From contig CAWAZD010000021.1 in the NCBI GenBank assembly GCA_963786395.1, positions 124,001-188,000 on the forward strand: a stretch of 64,000 nucleotides of DNA. Reading direction: 5' to 3'. This document shows, piece after piece, positions 46,079 to 55,129 of the stretch. The position numbers were made by a program, and so were the translations under genes. This stretch comes from Fen-1301 sp963786395 (lineage in GTDB: Bacteria > Bacteroidota > Ignavibacteria > Ignavibacteriales > Ignavibacteriaceae). The notes beneath the pieces are model-generated. The model saw only the letters and a list, made by a program, of their open reading frames with translations. It ran no database searches and had not been told where the DNA came from. Each line of letters begins with the position of its first letter. Position 1 is the first letter of the stretch.

Positions 46079-46294
46079 TTATTTAACGGTCTTATCAATT
46101 ATTCTATAAATAAAATAAAGAATAAAGACTATAAATACAGATTGGATAATAAAGGGTCTTATAGTATCGCTGTTGGAATGAGAATGAGAGTCAATCCTTA
46201 AAAAATTCAGTACAGAAGTCACAATAAAAATAGCTACTAATACCCATTTCGCTATATTATGTAAATTAATTTTGTTGTCCATTATTCCATTCAC
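46079..46294 (-). CDS. Small two-helix membrane protein
   Basis: A 71-residue hydrophobic protein with two membrane segments (AKWVLVAIFIVTSVLNFL and FIIQSVFIVFILYFIYRII) separated by a short polar loop DSHSHSNSDTIRP. I do not recognise a family. It is 23 nt upstream of pgeF on the same strand. An ATG four codons downstream (46282) is an alternative start. A TAAATTTG promoter-like sequence lies just upstream at 46298-46305. Confidence 0.5.
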   Translation of the reverse strand: MNGIMDNKINLHNIAKWVLVAIFIVTSVLNFLRIDSHSHSNSDTIRPFIIQSVFIVFILYFIYRIIDKTVK

Positions 46295-46730
46295 TTACAA
46301 ATTTATATTATTTAAAAATACCTGTTTATTCTGTAATAACCATTACAGAATAAACAGTATAAAAAATAATTATATGAATTGTTAAGATAAAAGGTATTTA
46401 GGTATCTGAGGTGTTTGGGGTATCTTAATATATTGCAAAATTTGACATCTGTATATTCCTATAATTGTTATACTGTTTTTCATCAATAAAAACGGACAAA
46501 TTATTATGCTTTTGATCCATTATATGAGCTAAAAAATATAAATTCAGGGGGTATGTTACAATCGGACAAAGGGATGAAAAAGGGGCTACATCTTTAATTG
46601 TGATTAGCTCCTTTTCCATCCCAATGGGCTATTGTTTGGCATTACATATGAATCGATATTTCAGCTAAATCATAATCAGATATTTTTTTATAAATGCAAT
46701 AAATATGATTCTGATATAATCAATCGAAAT
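46295..46730. other. Divergent intergenic region
   Basis: 436 nt between divergent genes, AT-rich. It holds a 16-bp perfect palindrome (46322-46357). A 64-codon frame on the minus strand (46619-46425) has no recognisable family and weak coding character, so I do not call it. No ribosome site precedes the BamA-like start at 46731. Confidence 0.5.
46322..46357. promoter_or_regulatory. Perfect 16-bp inverted repeat
   Basis: CTGTTTATTCTGTAAT / ATTACAGAATAAACAG, perfect arms around a four-base AACC loop, 28 nt before the start of the minus-strand small membrane protein. It could be an operator, a 5' RNA hairpin or, on the minus strand where TATTTTTAAAT follows, a weak terminator. Confidence 0.6.
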
Positions 46731-48617
46731 ATGAAAAAGGGTTTATTAATTAACTCGAGATATTTAAAACATAAAAGTTTAGGACTTATTTGCAGAATAA
46801 TAATTTTACTTATTTTCATTATTATTTTGTCAGAATGCTTATCAGCTCAAGAGAAGAAAACTGCGCCTATTGATTCCAGTAAAGGCATAGTATCTGATGT
46901 ACAGGACTATTCTCATAGAGATAATTTTTTCTCAAAGCTTTTAAGGTCAGTATTAGTAAAGGATGATGAACACCAGTCAATAAATAAAATCCGCAGTTCT
47001 GACAAGAAATTAATTAGAAAATATACAGGAATGATAATTAGAAATATTAATGTAGTAGTTCTTGATGTGTTCGGAGCTTCCGTTAATGATCCCAAAGATA
47101 CAGTCCGGACCTGGTTACAGAACAGTGGGAATTCTCTTCATATGCACACAAGAGAATGGTTGATTAAAAACAAATTGATTTTTTCTGAAGGACAATTTTT
47201 GTTGCCCTATGACATTCAGGAAAGTGAAAGAATAATCAGACAAACTGCATATGTCTATGATGTCCGGATTATTCCATTGGCGATAAAGAACAATCAGGAC
47301 AGCGTTGATATTATGGTATATGAACAGGATATCTGGAGTACAAATGGAAGCATATCTTACAGTTCAGGAAATAAAACCGGGGCATTCTCAATAGATGAGT
47401 TAAACCTCTTTGGATTAGGTAATGAATTCAAGGGAGGACTTAAATTTGACCCGAATTTTAAGCGTGGGTGGGATGGTGATGCCAGTTATTCTATTGACAA
47501 TATTGGGAAAACATTTATTTCATCTAATATATTTTATTTATCAGACTTGAATCACCAAAAGTATGGATTAATGATCGGAAGGGATTTTATCTCACCCATA
47601 ATCACCTGGGCAGGAGCAATAGGTCAGAACTGGCAAATTACAAGATATCCTAATCCAAGCAATCCGTCAGGTTTATACGAAACCGCAAAGTATAACCAAC
47701 AGGATTACTGGTTAGGATATGGCTTTGATTTAAAACCTTTTGATCCAAATACAGTTTACCAGAACCGGTTTAATATAGCAGGTAGAATTACGAGGACTGT
47801 TTACGGTCAGAAACCTGAATTTGATTCGACAGATATTTTTCAGAATAGTACTTTTTATTTGGGACGTTTAGGGTTTTCATACAGAACTTATTATCAGGAC
47901 AGTTATGTATTTGGTCTTGGTAAAACAGAGGATATTCCTTTGATAAATATGATAGAAGTTCTCTTTGGATATGAAAAGGGATCCAACTCCAGTCGGCCAT
48001 ATTACGGGTTTAAATCAGGTTATAGTTTTTACAATGAAGGTCTGGGGTACTTGTACGGTGGATTTCAGGCAGGAGCTTTTCTAAGCAATGAGAAATGGTT
48101 AGATCGAACATCCATAATGGAGCTGCTATATTTTTCAAACCTGAATGAGATAGGCGATTACAGATGGAGGCATTATATTGGCGGCAGGTATTCATACAGC
48201 TATGACCCTTTTAGTACGTTAGATATCCTGGATATAAATAATGAAGACGGTCTCAGAGGATTTTCCGACAACTATCTAAAAGGGAATAAAAAACTGGTAT
48301 TGAATTATGAGGCTGATATATTCGTACCGCTTAAATTTCTTGGTTTTAGTATGGCGGTAATTACATTTGCGGATTTCGGGTTGATTTCATCTATTAATAA
48401 TTCCTTATTTAACAGTGAACTTTACCAGGGATATGGCCTGGGCATCAGAATAAGAAACGAACATCTTATTTTTCCAACGTTCCAGTTTATGATTGGTTTT
48501 TATCCGAACCTGCCCCAGTCAGAAGGCAGACACTTCAATATGTTTATGCAACGTTCAATGTATTACCAGCTAAATCAATTTCAATTTTCAGCCCCTTCAA
48601 TTGTTGTTGTAAAATGA
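46731..48617 (+). CDS. BamA/TamA-like outer-membrane protein
   Basis: A 628-residue exported protein. After a signal/anchor (LGLICRIIILLIFIIILS) comes a POTRA-like stretch (IIRNINVVVLDVFGASV, LLPYDIQESERIIRQTAYVYDVRIIP, VDIMVYEQDIWS), which matches POTRA helix-strand order, then a long strand-rich region ending RHFNMFMQRSMYYQLN...FSAPSIVVV. This is the architecture of Omp85-type barrels. The phrase IIRNI...F...I.L.EGQ..L..D..ES.R is typical. It differs enough from BamA that its own function is open. I chose ATG 46731 to place the leader at the N-terminus. Confidence 0.7.
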   Translation: MKKGLLINSRYLKHKSLGLICRIIILLIFIIILSECLSAQEKKTAPIDSSKGIVSDVQDYSHRDNFFSKLLRSVLVKDDEHQSINKIRSSDKKLIRKYTGMIIRNINVVVLDVFGASVNDPKDTVRTWLQNSGNSLHMHTREWLIKNKLIFSEGQFLLPYDIQESERIIRQTAYVYDVRIIPLAIKNNQDSVDIMVYEQDIWSTNGSISYSSGNKTGAFSIDELNLFGLGNEFKGGLKFDPNFKRGWDGDASYSIDNIGKTFISSNIFYLSDLNHQKYGLMIGRDFISPIITWAGAIGQNWQITRYPNPSNPSGLYETAKYNQQDYWLGYGFDLKPFDPNTVYQNRFNIAGRITRTVYGQKPEFDSTDIFQNSTFYLGRLGFSYRTYYQDSYVFGLGKTEDIPLINMIEVLFGYEKGSNSSRPYYGFKSGYSFYNEGLGYLYGGFQAGAFLSNEKWLDRTSIMELLYFSNLNEIGDYRWRHYIGGRYSYSYDPFSTLDILDINNEDGLRGFSDNYLKGNKKLVLNYEADIFVPLKFLGFSMAVITFADFGLISSINNSLFNSELYQGYGLGIRIRNEHLIFPTFQFMIGFYPNLPQSEGRHFNMFMQRSMYYQLNQFQFSAPSIVVVK

Positions 48618-48718
48618 AGGGTAAATTATAGATGAATTAAAGGGCAAGCAAAGTGATTGAGACTAATAACCGGAAATGTTATATTTCTTAATGGTTTATT
48701 TAAAATTTAAGGTTAGTT

Positions 48719-49489
48719 TTGAAAATATTAGTTTGTAATGACGATGGAATTGAAGCACCGGGTATACATGCCCTTGCCGATGCTCTAAAACAAATTGCTG
48801 AAGTAACTGTTGTAGCACCGTTAAAAGAACAAAGCGGTGTGGGCCATGGTATTACAATGCAAATTCCACTTAGAGTAATAAAATACAACAATAACGGTAC
48901 TTTTTTTGGTTATGCTGTTAATGGCACACCAGCCGACTGCGTCAAAATGGGAGTCAGGAATATAATGACAGAAACTCCGGATTTAGTGGTCTCAGGAATC
49001 AATAGGGGCTCCAATACGGCAATAAATATCATATATTCAGGTACTGTATCGGCTGCAAGGGAAGCAGCCATTATGGGCATCCCAGCAATGGCAATTTCTG
49101 TAACAAGTCATGTGGCTTCAGATTTCGGTTATGCCGGTAAAGTAGCCAGAATGTTATCCCTCAAAATGACATCAGGTAACCTTCCTCCGGGAACTTTGCT
49201 TAATGTTAATGTTCCTAATCTCACGGAAGATAAGATTAATGGAATACGACTAACCACCCAGGGAAAATCAAAATGGGACGATATCTATGAAAAGAGGGTA
49301 GACCCAAACGGCGCAAATTATTACTGGCTGACCGGGAACCTTATGGATATTGATACTGAATTTAATTCAGATCAGGTAGCGGTTAAAAATGGATTTGTTT
49401 CTATTTCGCCAATACACTTTGATTTGACTGATTACGCAACATATGACAATATGAAATCCTGGAATATAGATAAGCTGATGGATGAATAA
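48719..49489 (+). CDS. surE: 5'-nucleotidase SurE
   Basis: SurE removes the phosphate of nucleoside 5'-monophosphates and is linked to stationary-phase survival. The 256-residue protein starts MKILVCNDDGIEAPGI with the metal-binding NDDG motif, followed by SGVGHGIT and GTPADCVKMG, then SGINRGSNTAINIIYSGTVS. Length is standard. The start codon is TTG. It leads a plus-strand unit with the VWA-type membrane protein 32 nt downstream and comF. Confidence 0.93.
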   Translation: MKILVCNDDGIEAPGIHALADALKQIAEVTVVAPLKEQSGVGHGITMQIPLRVIKYNNNGTFFGYAVNGTPADCVKMGVRNIMTETPDLVVSGINRGSNTAINIIYSGTVSAAREAAIMGIPAMAISVTSHVASDFGYAGKVARMLSLKMTSGNLPPGTLLNVNVPNLTEDKINGIRLTTQGKSKWDDIYEKRVDPNGANYYWLTGNLMDIDTEFNSDQVAVKNGFVSISPIHFDLTDYATYDNMKSWNIDKLMDE

Positions 49490-49521
49490 CCTGAAGCTGT
49501 TCAAGGAGCAATGTTAATCTT

Positions 49522-51657
49522 ATGTTTAATTTTGAAAAGATCAGCCTTTCATTTTCATTTAATTATCTTTTATTAATTGCAGCGATAATTCTGCTTGCTC
49601 TTTATGCTTTTTTCACATACAAGTATACAGTACCCATTGTTAACCCGACTAAAAAGATTTTACTAACCTTACTTCGGACTATAGGTTTACTGCTTATTAT
49701 ATTTATTGTCTTTGAACCAAAACTTAACTTAACAACAAAATCTGTAATCCGTCCTAAGAACTTAATATTTATAGATAACTCAAAATCAATTCTTATAAAT
49801 GACGGCACCTCAAGGGAACAACATGTAAGGGACTTCATTAAGGATGTCTCTGGAAAATTAAATGAATCACCAGAACTTTTTTCTTTTGGAAGTAAGGTTA
49901 CCAGGGTAAAAACAGATAGTATAGATAAACTCAATTTTTCTGAAAGTAATACAGACTTTTCCCGCATCTTTTCTAATATTCAAAAAGAGGAGCAGAATAT
50001 TTCCGCAATAGCTATAGTAAGCGATGGAGTGATTACCGAAGGAAGTAACCCTGTGTTTACAGCAGAGAAAATGGGAATACCGGTTTTTGTTGTTGGAATA
50101 GGTGACAGCACGAGTCACAATGATGTTGAAATTAAGAATGTTATATTTAATGAATTTATATATGCCGGAACTCCTACTACTATAGTTGCCTCAGTTGCAA
50201 ATAAAGGATTTGCCGGAAAGAATGTAACTGTTTCATTATACGAAAATGATAAACCGGTTGAACAGAAATCCACAGTGCTTAGTGAAGATGGAATTCAAAA
50301 TGAAGAATTCACATACACTCCAAAAGAAGGTGGAGAGAAAAAATTAACTGCAGTGGTTTCCAATCTTGAAGGTGAGTATACAAAAGCCAATAATAAAAAA
50401 GTATTTTTTATAAATGTGCTTAGCAATAAAATAAAGATCCTTCTTTTAAGCGGCTCCCCTTCTCCGGATCAGGCGATTATGAAAACTATACTGGAGGAAG
50501 ATCCGAATTTATCTGTTAACAGTCTTACATATATAGCATCAAGTAAAACTCTTGAGAGCGGCAGTAAAGAAAAACTTATCGACAGTGCAGATATTTTCTT
50601 TATGATCGGGTTCCCATCCAAAGAAGTGCCGGATGATATTATTAAAAGAATACTGGCGAGGAATAAACCTTTCTTATTTACACTTACTGATGCAGTTGAT
50701 TTGAATAAACTGAAATATTTCCAGAACGATCTTGCTTTTAATATTACAAGGTTGGGTCAGGGATTTAATGAAATTCAACCAAATATAAGTCAGGATCAGG
50801 CAAAGAATGTACTACTTCAGAATAATTCCCCTGATAATATAACTGCATGGAATAACCTTCCACCAGCATTACAATTGAACTATCAGATAACTGCCAGACC
50901 GGAAGCTGAAATTATAGCACGTATTAAGACCAATAATGTTCCGCTTAATTCTCCACTCATTCTTACAAAAAGAATCGGGACTAAAAGGTCAGTCACAATT
51001 CTTGCTAAAGATATTTGGAGATGGAAACTTGAAACAGCGCCCAAAAATCTTGACCTGTTCGACAGGTTTATCAGTGGTACAGTTAAATGGCTTAATTCTT
51101 CGGAAGAACAGAAACAGGTAAGAATAAAAACTTCCAAGAAAATTTATGCACTCGGTGAAGAGATTGAATTTTCCGGTGAAGTATATGATGAATCATTCAA
51201 TCCAATTTCAGATGCAGAAGTGTCAGTTAATATATCTGGTGGAGACCAGAAAAATGAGATAAGACTTAATGCTATAGGCAGCGGACTTTATGAGGGGAAG
51301 TTCCAAACCAATAAACCGGGCGATTATAATTATACGGGGTCAGCAGACCGCAGCGGGAAAAAAATCGGTACTGATGCTGGTAAATTTAACGTTGGTGAGG
51401 TTGATGTAGAAATGGCAGACCCAAGGATGAACTATGAATTCCTCAGTTCACTGGCAAGGCAGACAGGTGGAAGTTTTTATAAATATGACAATTATTCGGG
51501 ACTATTCGATCAACTTAATAAAATTAACAGCGAATCATCCAGGGAGAAAATTAACGTCAGTGAAATAAATCTCTGGTCAGATGAATGGCTGCTTGCTTTA
51601 ACTATACTTGTCTTTTCAATTGAATGGTTCATAAGGAAAAGAGCAGGCATGCTTTGA
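49522..51657 (+). CDS. Membrane-anchored von Willebrand-type domain protein
   Basis: A 711-residue protein with two N-terminal membrane segments (about residues 14-32 and 44-62, LLLIAAIILLALYAFFTY and LLRTIGLLLIIFIVFEP), a von Willebrand A-like domain (LIFIDNSKSILINDG as the metal site DNSxS, then AIVSDGVITEGSNPVF), Ig-like/beta segments with NKGFAGKNVTVSLY and a C-terminal membrane helix LLALTILVFSIEWFIRK. Such proteins with a glutamine-amidotransferase-like middle (ILLLSGSPSPDQAIMK) are widespread in Bacteroidota but uncharacterised. A role in the envelope is likely. It overlaps the comF start (TTGA). Confidence 0.75.
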   Translation: MFNFEKISLSFSFNYLLLIAAIILLALYAFFTYKYTVPIVNPTKKILLTLLRTIGLLLIIFIVFEPKLNLTTKSVIRPKNLIFIDNSKSILINDGTSREQHVRDFIKDVSGKLNESPELFSFGSKVTRVKTDSIDKLNFSESNTDFSRIFSNIQKEEQNISAIAIVSDGVITEGSNPVFTAEKMGIPVFVVGIGDSTSHNDVEIKNVIFNEFIYAGTPTTIVASVANKGFAGKNVTVSLYENDKPVEQKSTVLSEDGIQNEEFTYTPKEGGEKKLTAVVSNLEGEYTKANNKKVFFINVLSNKIKILLLSGSPSPDQAIMKTILEEDPNLSVNSLTYIASSKTLESGSKEKLIDSADIFFMIGFPSKEVPDDIIKRILARNKPFLFTLTDAVDLNKLKYFQNDLAFNITRLGQGFNEIQPNISQDQAKNVLLQNNSPDNITAWNNLPPALQLNYQITARPEAEIIARIKTNNVPLNSPLILTKRIGTKRSVTILAKDIWRWKLETAPKNLDLFDRFISGTVKWLNSSEEQKQVRIKTSKKIYALGEEIEFSGEVYDESFNPISDAEVSVNISGGDQKNEIRLNAIGSGLYEGKFQTNKPGDYNYTGSADRSGKKIGTDAGKFNVGEVDVEMADPRMNYEFLSSLARQTGGSFYKYDNYSGLFDQLNKINSESSREKINVSEINLWSDEWLLALTILVFSIEWFIRKRAGML

Positions 51658-52331
51658 AATTCTTTTCTGACATATTTGACTTTTTCCTTCCACGTTTGTG
51701 CCCTTCGTGCGGTAATAAATTAAATTCCGGTGAAGAGAGTATATGTGTAAACTGTTTCCTTCAGATAAAACCAGCATCTCCGGGAAGAATATCTCATGAT
51801 TATCAGCATATGTTCAAAGCCAAAGGCAATATTACAGGATTCACTTCCCTATATATTTTTGAAAAGGATAAAGAGATACAAAAGATAATTCATGCAATAA
51901 AATATCAGAATAGATTCAGGACAGGTGAACTACTCGGGAGGTTATTGGGTGAGAAGATATTAAATGAAAATTGGGAAATTGATTTGATTGTCCCGGTGCC
52001 CCTACATCATCTAAAGAAGGCAGAAAGAGGATATAACCAGTCGTTTTATATTGCGTGGGGAGTAAACAAAATACTTCACAGACAGTTAGATGATCATAGT
52101 ATCAAGCGAATAAAATATACAGAAACTCAGACAGCAATGAATATAGTGGAAAGAGTTGAAAACATTACCGGTGCATTTTCAGTAAAGCATAATAGAAACA
52201 TCCTTGGTAAAAATATTCTTTTGATAGATGATGTAGTGACAACCGGGGCAACTGTTTCAGAATGCGGAGGTGTACTTATTGAGAATGGAGCAGCAAAAGT
52301 TTATGCGGCTTCGCTGGCTATAGCAGACTAA
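51654..52331 (+). CDS. comF: ComF family phosphoribosyltransferase
   Basis: A protein of about 225 residues with a zinc-binding N-terminus (PRLCPSCGNK...CVNCFL), a middle segment IIHAIKYQNRFRTGELLGRLL and LIVPVPLHHLKKAERGYNQS, and the PRPP-binding motif ILLIDDVVTTGATVSECG near the end. ComF relatives are needed for natural DNA uptake; here it may also be a salvage enzyme. I chose TTG 51654, which overlaps the previous stop by 4 nt, since AGG lies 5 nt upstream; an ATG at 51624 gives ten extra residues. Confidence 0.86.
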   Translation: MKFFSDIFDFFLPRLCPSCGNKLNSGEESICVNCFLQIKPASPGRISHDYQHMFKAKGNITGFTSLYIFEKDKEIQKIIHAIKYQNRFRTGELLGRLLGEKILNENWEIDLIVPVPLHHLKKAERGYNQSFYIAWGVNKILHRQLDDHSIKRIKYTETQTAMNIVERVENITGAFSVKHNRNILGKNILLIDDVVTTGATVSECGGVLIENGAAKVYAASLAIAD

Positions 52332-52332
52332 T

Positions 52333-52935
52333 TTAGTCTTTTGGGAACTTTACAGTAACATCAATTTGTTCCCACTTCTCAAAAAAAGCACCCGCGCCAT
52401 ATCCAAATAATGCTCCTAATCCTCCCCCCATAAAACATCCTCCGATTATCAAAACAGGTCCCATATTAGAATCTTCATGGCTGCCTGAATAAGAAGAGCT
52501 TTGGCTTAAAGTGAATCCTCCGGTAGCTCCTATTATAACTCCGGATGCCATCCCTAATCCCATTCCGATCATAGCCTGCCCATTAGAACTCTTAATTTGA
52601 ATTCTAGTTAAATCTTTTGTAGGAAATCCAAATGGTGCCGGTAGTAATTCATCAAATGTAGAAATTGAGTCATTGCCTGAAGAATTAGGGATTTCCCTTA
52701 GTATGGCGGGTAAATTCTTAATAAAGGATGAGTCCTTTCTGATGACTAAATTCTCCCCCTCATAAGTGCCGTTAACGGTTTTAAGTCTAACAAATTTATC
52801 TTTTACCTGCTCATTTAAATTTGCGATTGATTCATTATCTGTAAGTATAATACTTGTCTTAGGATTGCAACCAGTTAAAAGGAGGATGCAAAGACTAGCT
52901 GTGAAAAGAATGCTTAATAATCTGCCCTGCTGCAT
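52333..52935 (-). CDS. Lipoprotein of unknown function, glycine-rich
   Basis: A 200-residue lipoprotein. The signal peptide ends in the lipobox LLLTGC (Cys at residue 23). A soluble part has strands around FVRLKTVNGTYEGENLVIRK, then a glycine-rich hydrophobic stretch (GMGLGMASGVIIGATGGF and GGCFMGGGLGALFGYGAGAFF) that resembles glycine-zipper domains, which often insert in membranes. It ends with IDVTVKFPKD. I choose ATG 52935 because GAGGG lies 5 nt upstream. It converges with comF. Confidence 0.7.
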   Translation of the reverse strand: MQQGRLLSILFTASLCILLLTGCNPKTSIILTDNESIANLNEQVKDKFVRLKTVNGTYEGENLVIRKDSSFIKNLPAILREIPNSSGNDSISTFDELLPAPFGFPTKDLTRIQIKSSNGQAMIGMGLGMASGVIIGATGGFTLSQSSSYSGSHEDSNMGPVLIIGGCFMGGGLGALFGYGAGAFFEKWEQIDVTVKFPKD

Positions 52936-53027
52936 TTCGACCCTCAACCATTTATTTCGATAGAGTAAAAATAGTTAATTCAGGGAAATATGTCCAGATT
53001 TTTAATCGTGAGATGGTAAATCATGGG

Positions 53028-53047
53028 ATCCCTGCTTTCGCAGGGAT
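53028..53047. repeat. Dispersed hairpin repeat, copy 4
   Basis: ATCCCTGC-TTTC-GCAGGGAT, a perfect 8-bp stem in which one C-G pair of the 20271 copy has become T-A on both arms. Flanked by TCATGGG and GACAAAC. It lies between the lipoprotein gene and argS. Confidence 0.85.
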
Positions 53048-53063
53048 GACAAACATAGGTTAA

Positions 53064-54692
53064 TTACATTTTATCCGGAGCAGTAACTCCAAGGATTTTT
53101 AAGCCATTCTTAATTACTATTTTAATTGCGGTAATAAGTGCAAGTCTTGCTTCTGCAAGATCCTTTTCGGTTCCGAGTATCCGGTTAAATGTATAAAACT
53201 TATGGAATTGTGAAGCAAGTTCTTCAAGGTAAACACAGATATGGTGTATTTCGTATTGAACAGCGGATTGAATTATTTCTTCACTGAACTGATGTAGTTT
53301 TTTTATTAATTGAAGTTCAATATCAGTATTCAACAAATGAAGGTTAGTTGTAGAAACAACGAGTTCCTGTTCGGCGACCATTTTCAATATAGAACATATT
53401 CTGGCATGCGCGTACTGCAAATAAAACACAGGATTCTCGTCTGATTGTTTCTTTGCGAGAGAGAGGTCAAAATTCATATGGGAAGAAATATTCCTCATGT
53501 TAAAGAAATATCTTACAACATCCCTGCCTGCCTCTTCAACGAGTTCATCGAGTGTAATATAATTTGCCTTACGAGTAGACATTTTTACTATTTCACCATT
53601 CTCCACGATAGTTACAAACTGATGAATGAGAACTTTAATTTTAGATGTGTCATAGTCAAGCGCTTTTAATCCTGCGGCTACATCGGGATAGGTAGCATTA
53701 TGGTCTGAGCCGAAAATGTCAATCATGAGATCATAACCGCGGTCAAACTTTGTAATATGATATGCAATATCAGGAAGCCGGTAGGTTGGTTCACCTGTAG
53801 ACTTAACAATTACTTTGTCCTGATCATTACCAAGTTCGGAGAGTTTTAGCCAGACCGCTCCATCTTTTTCATATGAAAGATTCTTCTCTTTAAATCTTTT
53901 CAGAACATCTTCTATTTTTTTACTTTCATACAGAGTGTTCTCATTATAAAAGAAATCAAAATTGATCCCGATTGTATGGAGTGTCCTTTCAATATCGGCA
54001 AAGATCATCTGTTCGGCTTTTGCTTTAAACTTACCTTCTGCAGGTTCATCAACAAGAGTTTCGCCAAATTCCTTTTTAAGGTCTTCGGCAATCTCTTTAA
54101 TATATTCCCCCTGATAATAGTCATCCGGGAAAGAAACTTCCTGACCAATCTGATTGAGATAACGGAGTCTCACAGAATCTCCAAGCACTCTCATCTGCCT
54201 GCCGGCATTGTTAAAATAATACTCACGATCAACCTGATAACCAACCCATTCAAGCAGGTTGGATATTGTATCCCCGCAAACAGCGTTCCTGCCATGTCCT
54301 ACAGTGAGAGGGCCGGTTGGATTAGCAGAGACAAATTCAACAATCGCTTTTTGCCCGGCAAATTTATTGGATCTTCCATAAAGTTCGCCGCCCTCAAGAA
54401 TTTCTTTAATAATACCATTAACATAAGTCGGGCTAAAGTAAAAGTTTATAAACCCCGGACCTGCAATTTGTGTTTTAATAATTATCGAATTGTCCAATTC
54501 CAGATTACTTAGAATTTTTTCCGCTAAGACGCGCGGATTCATTTTAAGTTTCTTAGATAGAAGTAAAGCAGCATTACAAGAAAGGTCGCCGAATTCAGGA
54601 TTAGGCGGTACTTCAAAATGAAGAGTCAGGTCTTTAAGATAATCCAAACGTAAGGAAGCTTTCTCAAATAATGAGTGTAAATATCTTTTCAA
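53064..54692 (-). CDS. argS: Arginyl-tRNA synthetase
   Basis: It charges tRNA-Arg. The 542-residue class I enzyme has the N-terminal Arg-specific domain (NPEFGDLSCNAALLLSKKL), the HIGH motif as VGHGRNAVCGD after VEFVSANPTGPL, and a KMSTRK stretch in place of the KMSKS motif. DVVRYFFNMRNISSHMNFD leads into the anticodon-binding domain. Length is normal for this class. Downstream, rsfS lies 28 nt away on the same strand, before argS in transcription order. Confidence 0.95.
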   Translation of the reverse strand: MKRYLHSLFEKASLRLDYLKDLTLHFEVPPNPEFGDLSCNAALLLSKKLKMNPRVLAEKILSNLELDNSIIIKTQIAGPGFINFYFSPTYVNGIIKEILEGGELYGRSNKFAGQKAIVEFVSANPTGPLTVGHGRNAVCGDTISNLLEWVGYQVDREYYFNNAGRQMRVLGDSVRLRYLNQIGQEVSFPDDYYQGEYIKEIAEDLKKEFGETLVDEPAEGKFKAKAEQMIFADIERTLHTIGINFDFFYNENTLYESKKIEDVLKRFKEKNLSYEKDGAVWLKLSELGNDQDKVIVKSTGEPTYRLPDIAYHITKFDRGYDLMIDIFGSDHNATYPDVAAGLKALDYDTSKIKVLIHQFVTIVENGEIVKMSTRKANYITLDELVEEAGRDVVRYFFNMRNISSHMNFDLSLAKKQSDENPVFYLQYAHARICSILKMVAEQELVVSTTNLHLLNTDIELQLIKKLHQFSEEIIQSAVQYEIHHICVYLEELASQFHKFYTFNRILGTEKDLAEARLALITAIKIVIKNGLKILGVTAPDKM

Positions 54693-54720
54693 TTCAGTTC
54701 CGGGAAAAGTTCAGGAATAA

Positions 54721-55122
54721 TTATTCTACTTTTATTTTTTTAGGGCGGCCAGGTTTTTTCTTTTCTACTTTTTTAAGAAGAGGGTCTTCAGCAATAACAG
54801 TAGGTGCGTCGCCCCAAAGTTTTTCAAGGTTGTAATATTCGCGTGTCTCTTTCTTAAAGATATGGACGACAATATCAACAAAGTCTACCAGAACCCAGTT
54901 AAGTCCCCTGTACCCTTCTGTGTGCCAGCTTTTAACACCCAATTCTCTCATTTTTTTATCAACTTCATCGGCAATTGCCTTAACCTGGGTTTCAGAATCG
55001 CCGGTACAAATAATAAAATAATCAGCTATTGTAGTAAGCTCTCTCAGATCAAGTATTTTTACATCATATCCCTTTTTGCTGAAGATAAGTTCAGTAATCT
55101 GATCGACATTATTTACACTCAT
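54721..55122 (-). CDS. rsfS: Ribosomal silencing factor RsfS
   Basis: RsfS binds ribosomal protein uL14 and blocks subunit joining when nutrients are short. The 133-residue protein has the expected core: KKGYDVKILDLRELTTIADYFIICTGDSETQVKAIAD (as KGYDVKILDLRELTTIADY and IICTGDSETQVKAIAD), and GLNWVLVDFVDIVVHIF. An unusual C-terminal tail VEKKKPGRPKKIKVE follows; PGRPKK looks like an AT-hook. It is downstream of the LytR_C gene by 7 nt. Confidence 0.93.
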   Translation of the reverse strand: MSVNNVDQITELIFSKKGYDVKILDLRELTTIADYFIICTGDSETQVKAIADEVDKKMRELGVKSWHTEGYRGLNWVLVDFVDIVVHIFKKETREYYNLEKLWGDAPTVIAEDPLLKKVEKKKPGRPKKIKVE

Positions 55123-55129
55123 TAAACCT

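Noticed and set aside
46425..46619. 64-codon minus-strand frame in the gap before the BamA-like gene
   Set aside because: No ribosome site, no recognisable motif and very AT-rich sequence; kept as intergenic.
53976..54512. A 178-codon open frame on the + strand inside argS
   Set aside because: It lies wholly antisense to a well-supported tRNA synthetase, with no ribosome site and composition typical of complement-strand frames.
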